A DNA stretch of 64,000 nt from JAQIBY01 sp963676165 (GTDB taxonomy: Bacteria > Bacteroidota > Bacteroidia > Bacteroidales > ML635J-15), in NCBI GenBank assembly GCA_963676165.1, contig OY781043.1:2790001-2854000 (forward strand), read 5' to 3'. The notes beneath the pieces were generated by a model. The model saw only the letters and a program-made list of their open reading frames with translations, had not been told where the DNA came from and did not search any database. Below are positions 45,416 through 53,625 of this stretch, piece after piece. Position 1 is the stretch's first letter; the number at the start of each line of letters is the position of its first letter. A program made the position numbers and the translations under genes.

Positions 45416-47458
45416 TTACAGAGTTTCCAAAGCCGCTTCAGTTGCTTCAATGAGCGGATCTCCACTTAAAGGTTCGCCTACTGCATTTCGCATCCACATT
45501 TGAGGAATTAAACGGCCAGCTTCTAATGAGCGTGTCAATTCATCAGAAAAATCTTTGTCTTTCATAAAGTCCACCATTTGGAATTCAATTAAATGTCCCA
45601 AAGGATAGTTTGACAAATACAATGGAGCATCAATCATGTGAGAATAGATGGCTAAAATCGGAGAATCTTTCACTCCAAAGACATCCGCATAATAGGTATT
45701 CCAAACATCGGTAGCAATACGAACTACTGCTTCGCGCAATTCAGATGGAGTTGCTTCCGGGTTTTCATACATCCATTTCCAAACTTCCATATCAACAATG
45801 GAGACTCCCATAATTTCAACTGCTGACCAAAAATTATCAAGCACTGATAAAGCCTCTGCTTGGGCATTATCATTTTTCATCCCCAACAACTCTAAATCAC
45901 GTGCCTGAAACATAAATGCTACAGCCTCAGTAAATGCTGTATTTGGAACTCCGTGCATGAAATAATGATCAACATTATGTAAGGTTATGGTTTGTTCTAC
46001 ATTGTGTCCAAACTCATGAATTGCGATATTATAGCCTTTATAATCCATTCCAGTTTCAGCAATACGAGTACGCAAATGAGAGACATCGTCTTTCATCTCA
46101 GCACCCCAAGCGTGTCCAGCACCCCGAGCAGGGTCAACAACAATTTTCGATGCAATTTCTTCAGCAGTTTCTTTGTCCCATCCCAACTTGGTTAAGATAT
46201 TTGGCAAATCAGCATTTAATGCTGCTGGATCAGGATATTTTGCACGAGTAATTTCGTCAAGTTCAGCCTCATTAATTCCTGTACGTGATTTAAATCCATC
46301 GTACCAAATATCATAAGGACGAAGATCACGATCTAAACGCTCAGAAATTAGACTTGCCACCTCTTTTACAGCATCTGAACTTATAAATTCACGGAAAAGT
46401 GCTTCAACTTCAGGCTGAGTGATTTCCATGCTTTGAGAAAATGCACGATCGATATAGGTTGGATAAAGTGGAGTGTATTCATCCATGGCTTTGTGTGCAT
46501 TGAAATTATTCAACAAATGCTGATAACGCATATCCTGCTCACGCTCCAATTCCACTTCTTTACCATCTTTATAATATGTATTTGTCGCGGGGTTCCATGT
46601 AAACTCATTAGAGTCAATCATATCTGCAGCAATGTCTTGATGAATGATATGCAACATGACATTGTAAATCATTTCCTGAGCATCCTGATTTTTTGTTCCA
46701 TAGTGAGATTTCAACTCATCACGCAAACCCCAGTGAGTAATCAGCACTTTATCATCACCAAACAGGTGCTCATTTTCATCGTTGACAAGCTGTCCCATGT
46801 GGATATTGTAAGTGGAAATATAGGTGTCAGAATTTGTAGCTGCAACGGATGCATTTTGTAAAAGCTCAGCAGGAATTCTTGAATCGAAACGATCGCCAGC
46901 ACGTGCTGCAGCCCAATCAAATCGTGACCAGTCTTCACCTAATTCCATTTTCTCTTCTAAACTATATGCCGGAAAATTCAATGCAACATAAAAAGCAATT
47001 TTGTTCGCATACATATCTTCTGTTAAATGAGAAGATGCATCGTAAGCTCCAAACTGAAAATCAAGTGGATGCAGTTCTCCCATATCCAAATGCAAAGGCT
47101 CCTGCAAATCCACTGCAATTCGGTGATAATATCCTTCAAGAATCTCAAAATTACGTTCTAACTTTTGCAGTACAATTTCACGCTCAGCAGGATCGGCAAT
47201 AAAACCTTCAGCCACAAAATTTTTGAATTTTGTTTCATCGCCGTCAGACTCGCGCCAAAGAGACGCCGCTTGCTCAACTCCTTTACGGATACGAGTCTCG
47301 TCCAAATCAGGATTTGCATCCACTAAAGAATCGGACACAGTTTGCATTACGCTTTCAGAAATTGTTGATTTTTCCATACTTGCATCACTATTCGTCTCAA
47401 AATTACAAGCAGACAGCATGATAGAAGCCACTGCGAAAAACAGAAATATTCGTTTCAT
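45416..47458 (-). CDS. HExxH zinc metallopeptidase lipoprotein, family uncertain
   Basis: This 680-residue protein has a lipoprotein signal (MLSAC, about Cys17). The C-terminal half carries NIAIHEFGHNVEQT and, about 25 residues on, NTAFTEAVAFMFQ, which fits a gluzincin with two histidines and a glutamate binding zinc. The N-terminal half is helix-rich. Its overall plan recalls M2/M3-like or dipeptidyl peptidase III-like enzymes but I cannot place it. The ATG at 47458 is chosen because the lipoprotein signal starts there; a longer open frame reaches 47596. It is single-gene and surface or periplasm located. Confidence 0.75.
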   Translation of the reverse strand: MKRIFLFFAVASIMLSACNFETNSDASMEKSTISESVMQTVSDSLVDANPDLDETRIRKGVEQAASLWRESDGDETKFKNFVAEGFIADPAEREIVLQKLERNFEILEGYYHRIAVDLQEPLHLDMGELHPLDFQFGAYDASSHLTEDMYANKIAFYVALNFPAYSLEEKMELGEDWSRFDWAAARAGDRFDSRIPAELLQNASVAATNSDTYISTYNIHMGQLVNDENEHLFGDDKVLITHWGLRDELKSHYGTKNQDAQEMIYNVMLHIIHQDIAADMIDSNEFTWNPATNTYYKDGKEVELEREQDMRYQHLLNNFNAHKAMDEYTPLYPTYIDRAFSQSMEITQPEVEALFREFISSDAVKEVASLISERLDRDLRPYDIWYDGFKSRTGINEAELDEITRAKYPDPAALNADLPNILTKLGWDKETAEEIASKIVVDPARGAGHAWGAEMKDDVSHLRTRIAETGMDYKGYNIAIHEFGHNVEQTITLHNVDHYFMHGVPNTAFTEAVAFMFQARDLELLGMKNDNAQAEALSVLDNFWSAVEIMGVSIVDMEVWKWMYENPEATPSELREAVVRIATDVWNTYYADVFGVKDSPILAIYSHMIDAPLYLSNYPLGHLIEFQMVDFMKDKDFSDELTRSLEAGRLIPQMWMRNAVGEPLSGDPLIEATEAALETL

Positions 47459-47621
47459 AAGATGTGATTTTGTTTCCTGTAAAATTGCAGAAAAAATTAC
47501 TGCTTTCAAAATTTTAGTGGAATACAGTGCTATCACATAAAACAACTCATCAAAACAAGTGCAAACAGGTAAAGATTGAAACGAGGATTCATTCAATTGA
47601 CATTGAACTCATCCGATTATT

Positions 47622-47662
47622 AAGTGGAGATATCTCATTATTTTTAGCACATTTCTCCACTT
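47622..47662 (+). repeat. 41-nt stem-loop repeat, copy 1
   Basis: The arms AAGTGGAGATAT (47622-47633, one mismatch) and ATTTCTCCACTT (47651-47662) enclose a 17-base centre ending in TTTTTAGCAC. It matches copies 2 and 3 in sequence and orientation. Confidence 0.9.
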
Positions 47663-47678
47663 TATAATTTTTATTTTT

Positions 47679-47715
47679 GGAGAAATCTCATTGTTTTTAG
47701 CACATTTCTCCACTT
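47679..47715 (+). repeat. 41-nt stem-loop repeat, copy 2 (left arm shortened)
   Basis: GGAGAAAT (47679-47686) and ATTTCTCCACTT (47704-47715) flank the same 17-base centre. The outer left arm has diverged to T-rich sequence. It lies 29 bases before the -7 element of the ATPase gene. Confidence 0.85.
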
Positions 47716-47743
47716 TATAATAATTTTATATTTATTAATTTGC

Positions 47744-47751
47744 TATATTTG
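47744..47751 (+). promoter_or_regulatory. -7 element of the AAA ATPase gene
   Basis: TATATTTG matches TAnnTTTG exactly and lies 23 bases before the ATG at 47775. It is directly downstream of two stem-loop repeats. Confidence 0.55.
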
Positions 47752-47774
47752 TTAAAGTTACAAATTTTGAAGAA

Positions 47775-49223
47775 ATGGAAAACAAAATTATCGGAAGAGA
47801 AAACGAGATAGTAATTTTCGAACGGATCTTAAAATCAGATCGTGCGAAATTTATTGCAATATACGGTAGAAGACGTGTGGGCAAGACATTTCTAATCCGA
47901 GAGTACTTCAAAAATCATATTAAGTTCTCATTCACTGGATCTTTTGAAGAAAAAACAGATTTACAGCTAAAGAATTTCTTTCGAGAATACCTGCAAAGAA
48001 CAAATGGGAAAAAAGAAACGAGTGAACCTAAAGATTGGAACACAGCCTTCAATTATCTTGCTGATTACTTAAGAAATCTTAAATCCAGTAAAAAAATTGT
48101 CGTTTTCATTGATGAATTACCATGGCTTGACAGACCTAAGTCAGGTTTTGTAAAGGCATTGGAATATTTCTGGAATCAGCATGTATCAAAAATGGACAAT
48201 GTAATTCTAATTGTATGTGGCTCCGCCGCCTCTTGGATGCAGAAAAAGCTTTTAAAAGCAAAAGGAGGTTTATACAATAGAATAACGAACAGAATAAAAC
48301 TTAAACCATTCAATCTATATGAAACAGAATTGTTTTTAAAAAGTAAGCAAATCAAACTTTCACAATATCAGATATTGTTAATTTACATGGTAATGGGAGG
48401 AATTCCATTTTATTTAGATGTTTTAACCAAAGGCAAAAGTGCAGAACAACTCATTGATGAACATTGCTTTCAACCACACAGCCTCCTCTCTGACGAATAC
48501 AACCAGTTATATTATTCATTATTTAAGCATGCGGAAAACCATATGGCAATCATAGAAGCTCTAGCAGCAAAGCCAAATGGAATGAACAGAAAAGAATTGC
48601 TAAAAAAAACGAAGCTTACTGATGGTGGTACGTTCACAAGAGCCATAACCGATCTTCTGGAGAGTGACTTTGTCAGTATTTCCAACTCTTTCAATAAAAA
48701 GAAGAAAGACTCAATATACAAACTCATTGACTTTTATTCGCTTTTCTATTTGAAATTTATTCAAGGAAATTTAAAAAACACAAAACATAATTGGCAGAAA
48801 ATTGCATCACAACAAACATTTAAATCATGGAGTGGATATGCATTTGAGAACATTTGCATGATGCATACACCTCAAATATTAAACAAACTTGGTATTTCTG
48901 GCATTTACACCAGTGTTTCATCTTGGAAATTTCAAGGAAATGAAGAACTACCCGGTACTCAAATCGATATGATAATAAATAGAAATGATGATGTCATAAA
49001 TTTGTGTGAAGCAAAATTCACATCCAAAGAATTCATCCTAAATAAAACATATAATGCCAAATTAAGACAACGACGAAATATTTTTGAAAACGTGACAAAA
49101 ACAAAGAAATCAACTGTCACTACACTTCTAACAACTTATCCAGCACACCAAAACAAATATTATCATGAAGAGGTTGATTCTGAGGTAAATATGCGAGATT
49201 TATTTGCGCCCACAAATTTATAA
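47775..49223 (+). CDS. AAA ATPase with DUF234/PD-(D/E)XK-like C-terminus
   Basis: This 482-residue protein belongs to the ATPase_2/DUF234 group. Walker A is GRRRVGKT (31-38), Walker B VVFIDELPW (about 109-117), and residues 250-310 look like a winged helix with NRKELLKKTKLTDGGTFTRAI. The C-terminal part has the PD-(D/E)XK arrangement Glu358 (GYAFENI), Asp398 (QIDMI), Glu412-x-Lys414 (CEAKF). A nuclease activity is therefore possible but untested. The gene has its own -7 element, and stem-loop repeats sit on both sides; the last overlaps the stop codon. No toxin, antitoxin or integrase is adjacent. It may be a solitary mobile or selfish unit. Confidence 0.82.
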   Translation: MENKIIGRENEIVIFERILKSDRAKFIAIYGRRRVGKTFLIREYFKNHIKFSFTGSFEEKTDLQLKNFFREYLQRTNGKKETSEPKDWNTAFNYLADYLRNLKSSKKIVVFIDELPWLDRPKSGFVKALEYFWNQHVSKMDNVILIVCGSAASWMQKKLLKAKGGLYNRITNRIKLKPFNLYETELFLKSKQIKLSQYQILLIYMVMGGIPFYLDVLTKGKSAEQLIDEHCFQPHSLLSDEYNQLYYSLFKHAENHMAIIEALAAKPNGMNRKELLKKTKLTDGGTFTRAITDLLESDFVSISNSFNKKKKDSIYKLIDFYSLFYLKFIQGNLKNTKHNWQKIASQQTFKSWSGYAFENICMMHTPQILNKLGISGIYTSVSSWKFQGNEELPGTQIDMIINRNDDVINLCEAKFTSKEFILNKTYNAKLRQRRNIFENVTKTKKSTVTTLLTTYPAHQNKYYHEEVDSEVNMRDLFAPTNL

Positions 49224-49263
49224 AGTGGAGAAATCTTACTATTTTTAGCACATTTCTCCACTT
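49223..49263 (+). repeat. 41-nt stem-loop repeat, copy 3
   Basis: AAGTGGAGAAAT (49223-49234) and ATTTCTCCACTT (49252-49263) pair perfectly over 12 bp. The repeat starts at the last base of the ATPase stop codon. It has the same length and orientation as copy 1, with three changes in the centre. Confidence 0.9.
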
Positions 49264-49286
49264 TATAATTAAAATCCAATCAAGAA

Positions 49287-50972
49287 TTATTCCATCAGCT
49301 TTTTGTATTTAAATCGTTTAGGAGCATCTACACCCAAGCGTTTTTTACGATTCTCTTCGTATTCAGAGAAGGATCCCTCAAAGAAATGAACTTGAGAATC
49401 GCCTTCAAATGCCAAAATATGTGTTGCAATACGATCCAAGAACCAACGATCGTGAGAAATAACAACGGCACAACCAGCAAAATTCTCTAGCCCTTCTTCC
49501 AAGGCTCTCATGGTATTCACATCAATATCATTGGTTGGTTCATCGAGCAATAAAAGGTTCCCTTCTGCTTTGAGTGCTAATGCCAAATGCAATCTGTTTC
49601 TTTCACCACCGGACAACACTCCACATTTCTTCTCCTGATCTGAACCATTGAAATTAAACCGCCCAACATAAGCCCTTGCATTGGTTTGCTTACTCCCCAA
49701 CATAATGGTTTCTGTCCCACCAGAAATTACTTCAAAAACAGATTTCTCAGGGTCAATTGCCTTGTGTGTTTGATCGACGTAAGATATTTTCACAGTATCA
49801 CCAATTTCGATATGTCCGGCATCTGCATGCAACTGTTCCATGATCAATTTAAAGAGTGTGGTTTTCCCTGCACCATTTGGTCCGATTACGCCAATTATAC
49901 CAGCAGGAGGCAATTGAAAACTTAAATTTTCAAAAAGCAATTTTTCTCCAAATGCTTTTGTAACAGTATGCATTTCCACCACTTTATCTCCAAGGCGAGG
50001 CCCATTAGGAATATAGATTTCAAGTTTTTCTTCTTTTTGCTTACTATCCTCATCCATCATTTTATTGTAAGCATTCAAACGTGCTTTTGATTTGGCATGA
50101 CGAGCTTTTGGAGACATGCGCACCCATTCCAATTCCCGTTCTAGGGTCTTACGACGCTTTTTGTTTCCTTTTTCTTCTTGCTCTAAGCGTTTTGATTTTT
50201 GTTCGAGCCATGAACTGTAATTTCCTTTCCAAGGAATCCCTTCTCCCCGATCTAATTCGAGAATCCAACCTGCAACATTGTCGAGAAAATACCTGTCGTG
50301 AGTAATGCAAATAACAGTTCCTTTGTACTGATCAAGATGTGCTTCAAGCCATAAAATGCTTTCAGCATCCAAATGGTTTGTAGGCTCATCAAGAAGAAGG
50401 ACATCTGGCTCTTGGAGCAACAAACGACAAAGTGCCACACGTCTTCTTTCCCCACCTGATAATTCACTTACAAGCTGATCATCAGGAGGACATTGCAATG
50501 CATCCATGGCACGTTCAAGCTTACTGTCAAGATTCCATGCATCAAGCTGATCCATTCGCTCTTGCAATGTTGCCTGCTCTGCCATAAGCTTATCCATCGT
50601 ATCAGGATTTTCGTACACTTCTGGCAATCCAAATTGCTCATTAATTTCTTCATAACGAGCAAGCACATCAACAGTTTCTTGCAGGCCTTCCCGCACAATA
50701 TCAATCACTGTTTTTTCTTCATCAAGTTGTGGTTCTTGATCCAATAATCCAACCGTGTAACCGGGAGCAAAAACAACTTCGCCATTGTACGCTTTATCTT
50801 GTCCGGCAATAATTTTTAGGAGTGTTGATTTTCCGGAACCATTCAATCCAATAATTCCAATTTTCGCTCCCAGAAAAAAGGAAAGGGATATATCTTTTAT
50901 AACTGTCTTGCTTGGTGGGTAAGTTTTACTCACTCTGGACATTGAGAAAATAATTTTATTGTCTTCGCTCAT
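49287..50972 (-). CDS. ettA: ABC-F protein, energy-dependent translational throttle EttA
   Basis: This 561-residue ABC-F ATPase has two nucleotide-binding domains: Walker A in GLNGSGKSTLLKI and GPNGAGKTTLFKL, signatures ELSGGERRRVALC and VLSGGERNRLHLA, and Walker B in LLLDEPTNHLDAES and LLLDEPTNDID. The linker contains the charged PtIM region (ERELEWVRMSPKARHAKSKA). EttA gates the first elongation step on the ribosome according to ATP/ADP. The ATG at 50972 (MSEDNKIIF) is chosen over an upstream hydrophobic extension to 51056. Confidence 0.93.
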   Translation of the reverse strand: MSEDNKIIFSMSRVSKTYPPSKTVIKDISLSFFLGAKIGIIGLNGSGKSTLLKIIAGQDKAYNGEVVFAPGYTVGLLDQEPQLDEEKTVIDIVREGLQETVDVLARYEEINEQFGLPEVYENPDTMDKLMAEQATLQERMDQLDAWNLDSKLERAMDALQCPPDDQLVSELSGGERRRVALCRLLLQEPDVLLLDEPTNHLDAESILWLEAHLDQYKGTVICITHDRYFLDNVAGWILELDRGEGIPWKGNYSSWLEQKSKRLEQEEKGNKKRRKTLERELEWVRMSPKARHAKSKARLNAYNKMMDEDSKQKEEKLEIYIPNGPRLGDKVVEMHTVTKAFGEKLLFENLSFQLPPAGIIGVIGPNGAGKTTLFKLIMEQLHADAGHIEIGDTVKISYVDQTHKAIDPEKSVFEVISGGTETIMLGSKQTNARAYVGRFNFNGSDQEKKCGVLSGGERNRLHLALALKAEGNLLLLDEPTNDIDVNTMRALEEGLENFAGCAVVISHDRWFLDRIATHILAFEGDSQVHFFEGSFSEYEENRKKRLGVDAPKRFKYKKLME

Positions 50973-50989
50973 AATATTGTTCTTTGACA

Positions 50990-50997
50990 CAAATGTA
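50990..50997 (-). promoter_or_regulatory. -7 element of ettA
   Basis: The minus strand reads TACATTTG, an exact TAnnTTTG match, 17 bases before the ATG at 50972. It supports the short start. Confidence 0.5.
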
Positions 50998-51193
50998 CGA
51001 CAGAAAATGGGAATAAAAATAAGGAAGAATAAAAACACATACAGGATGATAAACACAAGATTTTATCGAACAGAAATGTATATTATAAAATATAACATTA
51101 TGTTTTATTTGAAAATAAAAATTAAATCATTAAACTTGTACTTTATTTCGATCGAAACATTGCATTATTGTTTAACTTTAAATCTCAAGAACT

Positions 51194-51865
51194 ATGAAAA
51201 AAGCACAAAACACATTACGGATTGGATTATTTTTAGTTTTTATGATCTCTTTTTTAGCTTGTGAAAAAAATGAAGAAAATATATCATCTGAGAAAAAAAT
51301 CACTATAAATAACTGTACAAACTGCCATGAATTAAAAGGGGTAGATTACCCTTTGATATTCAAAGGTAATTTTGAACAAGAAATAAGTAAAAACAATGGA
51401 TTATTCATTGCCTGTCAAAATGACAACGATTCTATTTACGACTTTTTCGTTCTACAAAAAGACAACAATAACTATCCTGAAATTGGAATAGTAACAGAAC
51501 TATACTTATATAAAGATGCATTTTATGTTAAATCAAATAATATATGGTTAATGTTTGCACTTGAAAATGTAGAAATTGAAAAATCCTTTTCAAACATTAT
51601 ACATCCTGAAAACATAACATATGGTTATGGTGTAGCTCACTCAACAGAACCAACAACAAACAGCAAGACTAATGGTGGACTAAGCGGATATATAAGTCGC
51701 TTTATTTCAAGCACAACAACATGTGACTCAGGTGGAGAAGGATCCTCAAGCTGTAGCATTTCTATTCAAAATCAATCCTGTAATGTAGAATGCAGCTATG
51801 GCTATTATGCATGTTGTAATGCAAGAGTACTAGGAGGTTTATCTTGTAAATGTTATAAAAAGTAA
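51194..51865 (+). CDS. Cys-rich lipoprotein with CxxCH motif
   Basis: This 223-residue protein has a lipoprotein signal (MISFLACEKN, about Cys23). A CTNCHELKG motif near residue 42 looks like a c-type heme site, but there is no cytochrome fold around it. The last 50 residues are cysteine-rich (TTCDSGGEG, SSSCSIS, CNVECSYGYYACC, LSCKCYKK), with about nine cysteines suited to disulfides or metal binding. The middle is asparagine-rich. The neighbourhood holds decayed lipoprotein genes and a second Cys-containing lipoprotein, suggesting a small-peptide surface locus. No family is recognised. Confidence 0.65.
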   Translation: MKKAQNTLRIGLFLVFMISFLACEKNEENISSEKKITINNCTNCHELKGVDYPLIFKGNFEQEISKNNGLFIACQNDNDSIYDFFVLQKDNNNYPEIGIVTELYLYKDAFYVKSNNIWLMFALENVEIEKSFSNIIHPENITYGYGVAHSTEPTTNSKTNGGLSGYISRFISSTTTCDSGGEGSSSCSISIQNQSCNVECSYGYYACCNARVLGGLSCKCYKK

Positions 51866-51914
51866 AAAATTATTTAGAATCTCATTTGACCTCAACTGAA
51901 CATCATTATAACAG

Positions 51915-52122
51915 ATTATAATGATGTTGTATTCAATTGCACAACAGGCATTATTGCTAATTATACTAAAGATAACGGTGAAGACCTATCATATTACATC
52001 CACAAAGAGCATTAGTAAATGTTGTAGTTGGTAAAGAATTTGTATTTTCAAAGAAATCTAAAAATTATATTTACTTCATCTTCTCAGCATTTTCAGATCC
52101 AAAAGACGAAGTTATTTCATAA
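51915..52122 (+). pseudogene. Decayed coding remnant
   Basis: Two frames give coding-like sequence: YNDVVFNCTTGIIANYTKDN, then after a shift VNVVVGKEFVFSKKSKNYIY ending PKDEVIS before a stop at 52120-52122. No start is found. It may be the remains of a lipoprotein related to the propeller-like remnant that follows. Evidence is by inspection only. Confidence 0.35.
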
Positions 52123-52329
52123 ATTTATTCTTTTAAAATAAAGGATGAACATCATTTTATTAACAAATAAATTATTCAGGTTAGCAAGGAGAAATAAAAC
52201 TGGTTAGCAAAATTAAAATACCCATCCAGAATAAAACAAGAAAAATACTCCCTTCCATTTCGACAATAATGACTGTCTATGCATTGAGGAAGCTTTTCAA
52301 GACAGCGAAACATCTTCAACATAGAATAA

Positions 52330-53198
52330 TGGCAAAAGCTTTTAACAATTAAACACCCAAAACCTTTTGATTGGTTTTTAAGAAGCAGTTTAAAGGATCA
52401 TTTAATATTTAGTAAAAAGAATGGGAATTTTATCCTTTACAACCTGAAAACTAATACAATTACAGACTTTAACGCTTCGGGTTTCGGGATTCATAATCGT
52501 GAGTTTTTTGACATACAATCCTTTTCTCCTGAAGGAACACATTTCGTTGCCAAATTCAAAAAAAAAAAAGAAAATCAGGCGTTAACGATGAAAAATACAA
52601 TAAGTAGCTATAACCTTTTCAGTAAAGAATTATTATTGGTTGAATTATCTCTTGAAAACGGAGAACTGAAATATAATGACACCATTTCATATGGATTTAA
52701 AGAAAAATACTTTGGGGGAGAAAATGGATTTGGTCTGTCATATACATATATTGATAAGCTTGACAAAGGCTCTTACCTTTTGACAAGTCCATACAACGAT
52801 GAAATTTTCATTCTCAACCATGATTCTGAAAAATTCATTAAACTAAAATCAAAACTTAAAGACATTTCTGTTGATGTTGAGCCTTACTCTACATACACAA
52901 TACCCCCTTGAAAATTCAATCAAAATATTTCGAATAAATATTCAAGTCAAGCCCACATATCAAGCCTAAATTATGATGAAACACAACTCTTCCACACTAA
53001 AATCTGGAATGGGCAAAAAAAGAGATGAATATTCTAACAATAAATCTTCAAGGTGAAACTTTAACAGAAACTACAATTAGCACTGAAAATTACAGCACGT
53101 ATTTTTATTTCAATGGCAAGCAATATTTTGTAAGAAATCATAATCATGAAAAAGATAGTTTTATTCACATTGATGTTTATCAATATATTAATAATTAG
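52330..53198 (+). pseudogene. Decayed 6-bladed-propeller-like lipoprotein gene
   Basis: A frame without a start runs 193 codons from 52330 to a TGA at 52909-52911 (KNGNFILYNLKTNTITDF, EKYFGGENGFGLSYTYIDKL). The same frame continues past the TGA with HISSLNYDETQLFHTKIWNG. A shift then leads to ILTINLQGETLTETTIS and KQYFVRNHNHEKDSF, ending at 53196-53198. The strand-rich pattern recalls Bacteroidota DUF4221 or 6-bladed propeller lipoproteins. At least one premature stop, one frameshift and a missing N-terminus mark it as a pseudogene. An internal ATG at 52588 could give 107 residues but is unlikely to be a real start. Confidence 0.6.
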
Positions 53199-53625
53199 CT
53201 GCAAAACTAAGAACGTCAATAAGGCTAAGATACTACTTAACAAAATTGAAATTAAATTTGAGATTTCATTATTTGACTACAAGTACATTTGCATAATTAA
53301 CGATGGAGGATGCTTACCGTGTAACCGCAAATGCAGTAACGCACTCACAGACGCATCAAAATCGAATGATTTTTTAATTATTATTGCAGAAAACGGTTCT
53401 GTTTTAGATCTACGTGCCTTTGAATATGATGCACCAAACATATATCACACATACGATGACATTTCAGGAGAAAGCCAAATAAAAGCAGACAATTATTTTG
53501 GAGAGCTGGACAACAGCAAATGTGCGTCACTTGAATACATTGGACATGAAAGGTCAGAAAGAATTATTACAAAAACTCAACAAATTTTAGATAAAATCGC
53601 TTACAACTTAACGATTTTTCGTTGA
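53146..53625 (+). CDS. Small lipoprotein with CxxCxxxC, thioredoxin-like guess
   Basis: This 159-residue protein has a lipoprotein signal (LIISC, Cys19). YKYICIINDGGCLPCNRKCS gives a strand followed by CxxCxxxC, and DFLIIIAENGSVLDL a second strand, which could be a thioredoxin-like fold. Its start overlaps the end of the decayed propeller-like gene by 53 bases, and its end overlaps the convergent T9SS gene by 25 bases. No family is recognised with confidence. Confidence 0.6.
   Translation: MKKIVLFTLMFINILIISCKTKNVNKAKILLNKIEIKFEISLFDYKYICIINDGGCLPCNRKCSNALTDASKSNDFLIIIAENGSVLDLRAFEYDAPNIYHTYDDISGESQIKADNYFGELDNSKCASLEYIGHERSERIITKTQQILDKIAYNLTIFR

Noticed and set aside
45416..47596. Longer start of the metallopeptidase at 47596
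   Set aside because: The lipoprotein signal begins at 47458; the extra 46 residues are unlike a signal or domain.
47622..49263. CRISPR-like or other spaced repeat array
   Set aside because: Only three copies exist, two of them 16 bases apart and the third 1.5 kb away. Each is itself a palindrome and there are no spacers.
49287..51056. Hydrophobic N-terminal extension of EttA
   Set aside because: EttA is cytosolic and begins just before its first ABC domain. A -7 element lies between the two possible starts.
51320..51340. CxxCH as evidence of a c-type cytochrome
   Set aside because: No distal methionine or cytochrome helices follow, the protein is a Cys-rich lipoprotein, and no cytochrome genes are nearby.
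52588..52911. Independent 107-residue gene
   Set aside because: The frame continues upstream to 52330 with coding-like sequence and past the TGA, so it is part of a larger decayed gene.
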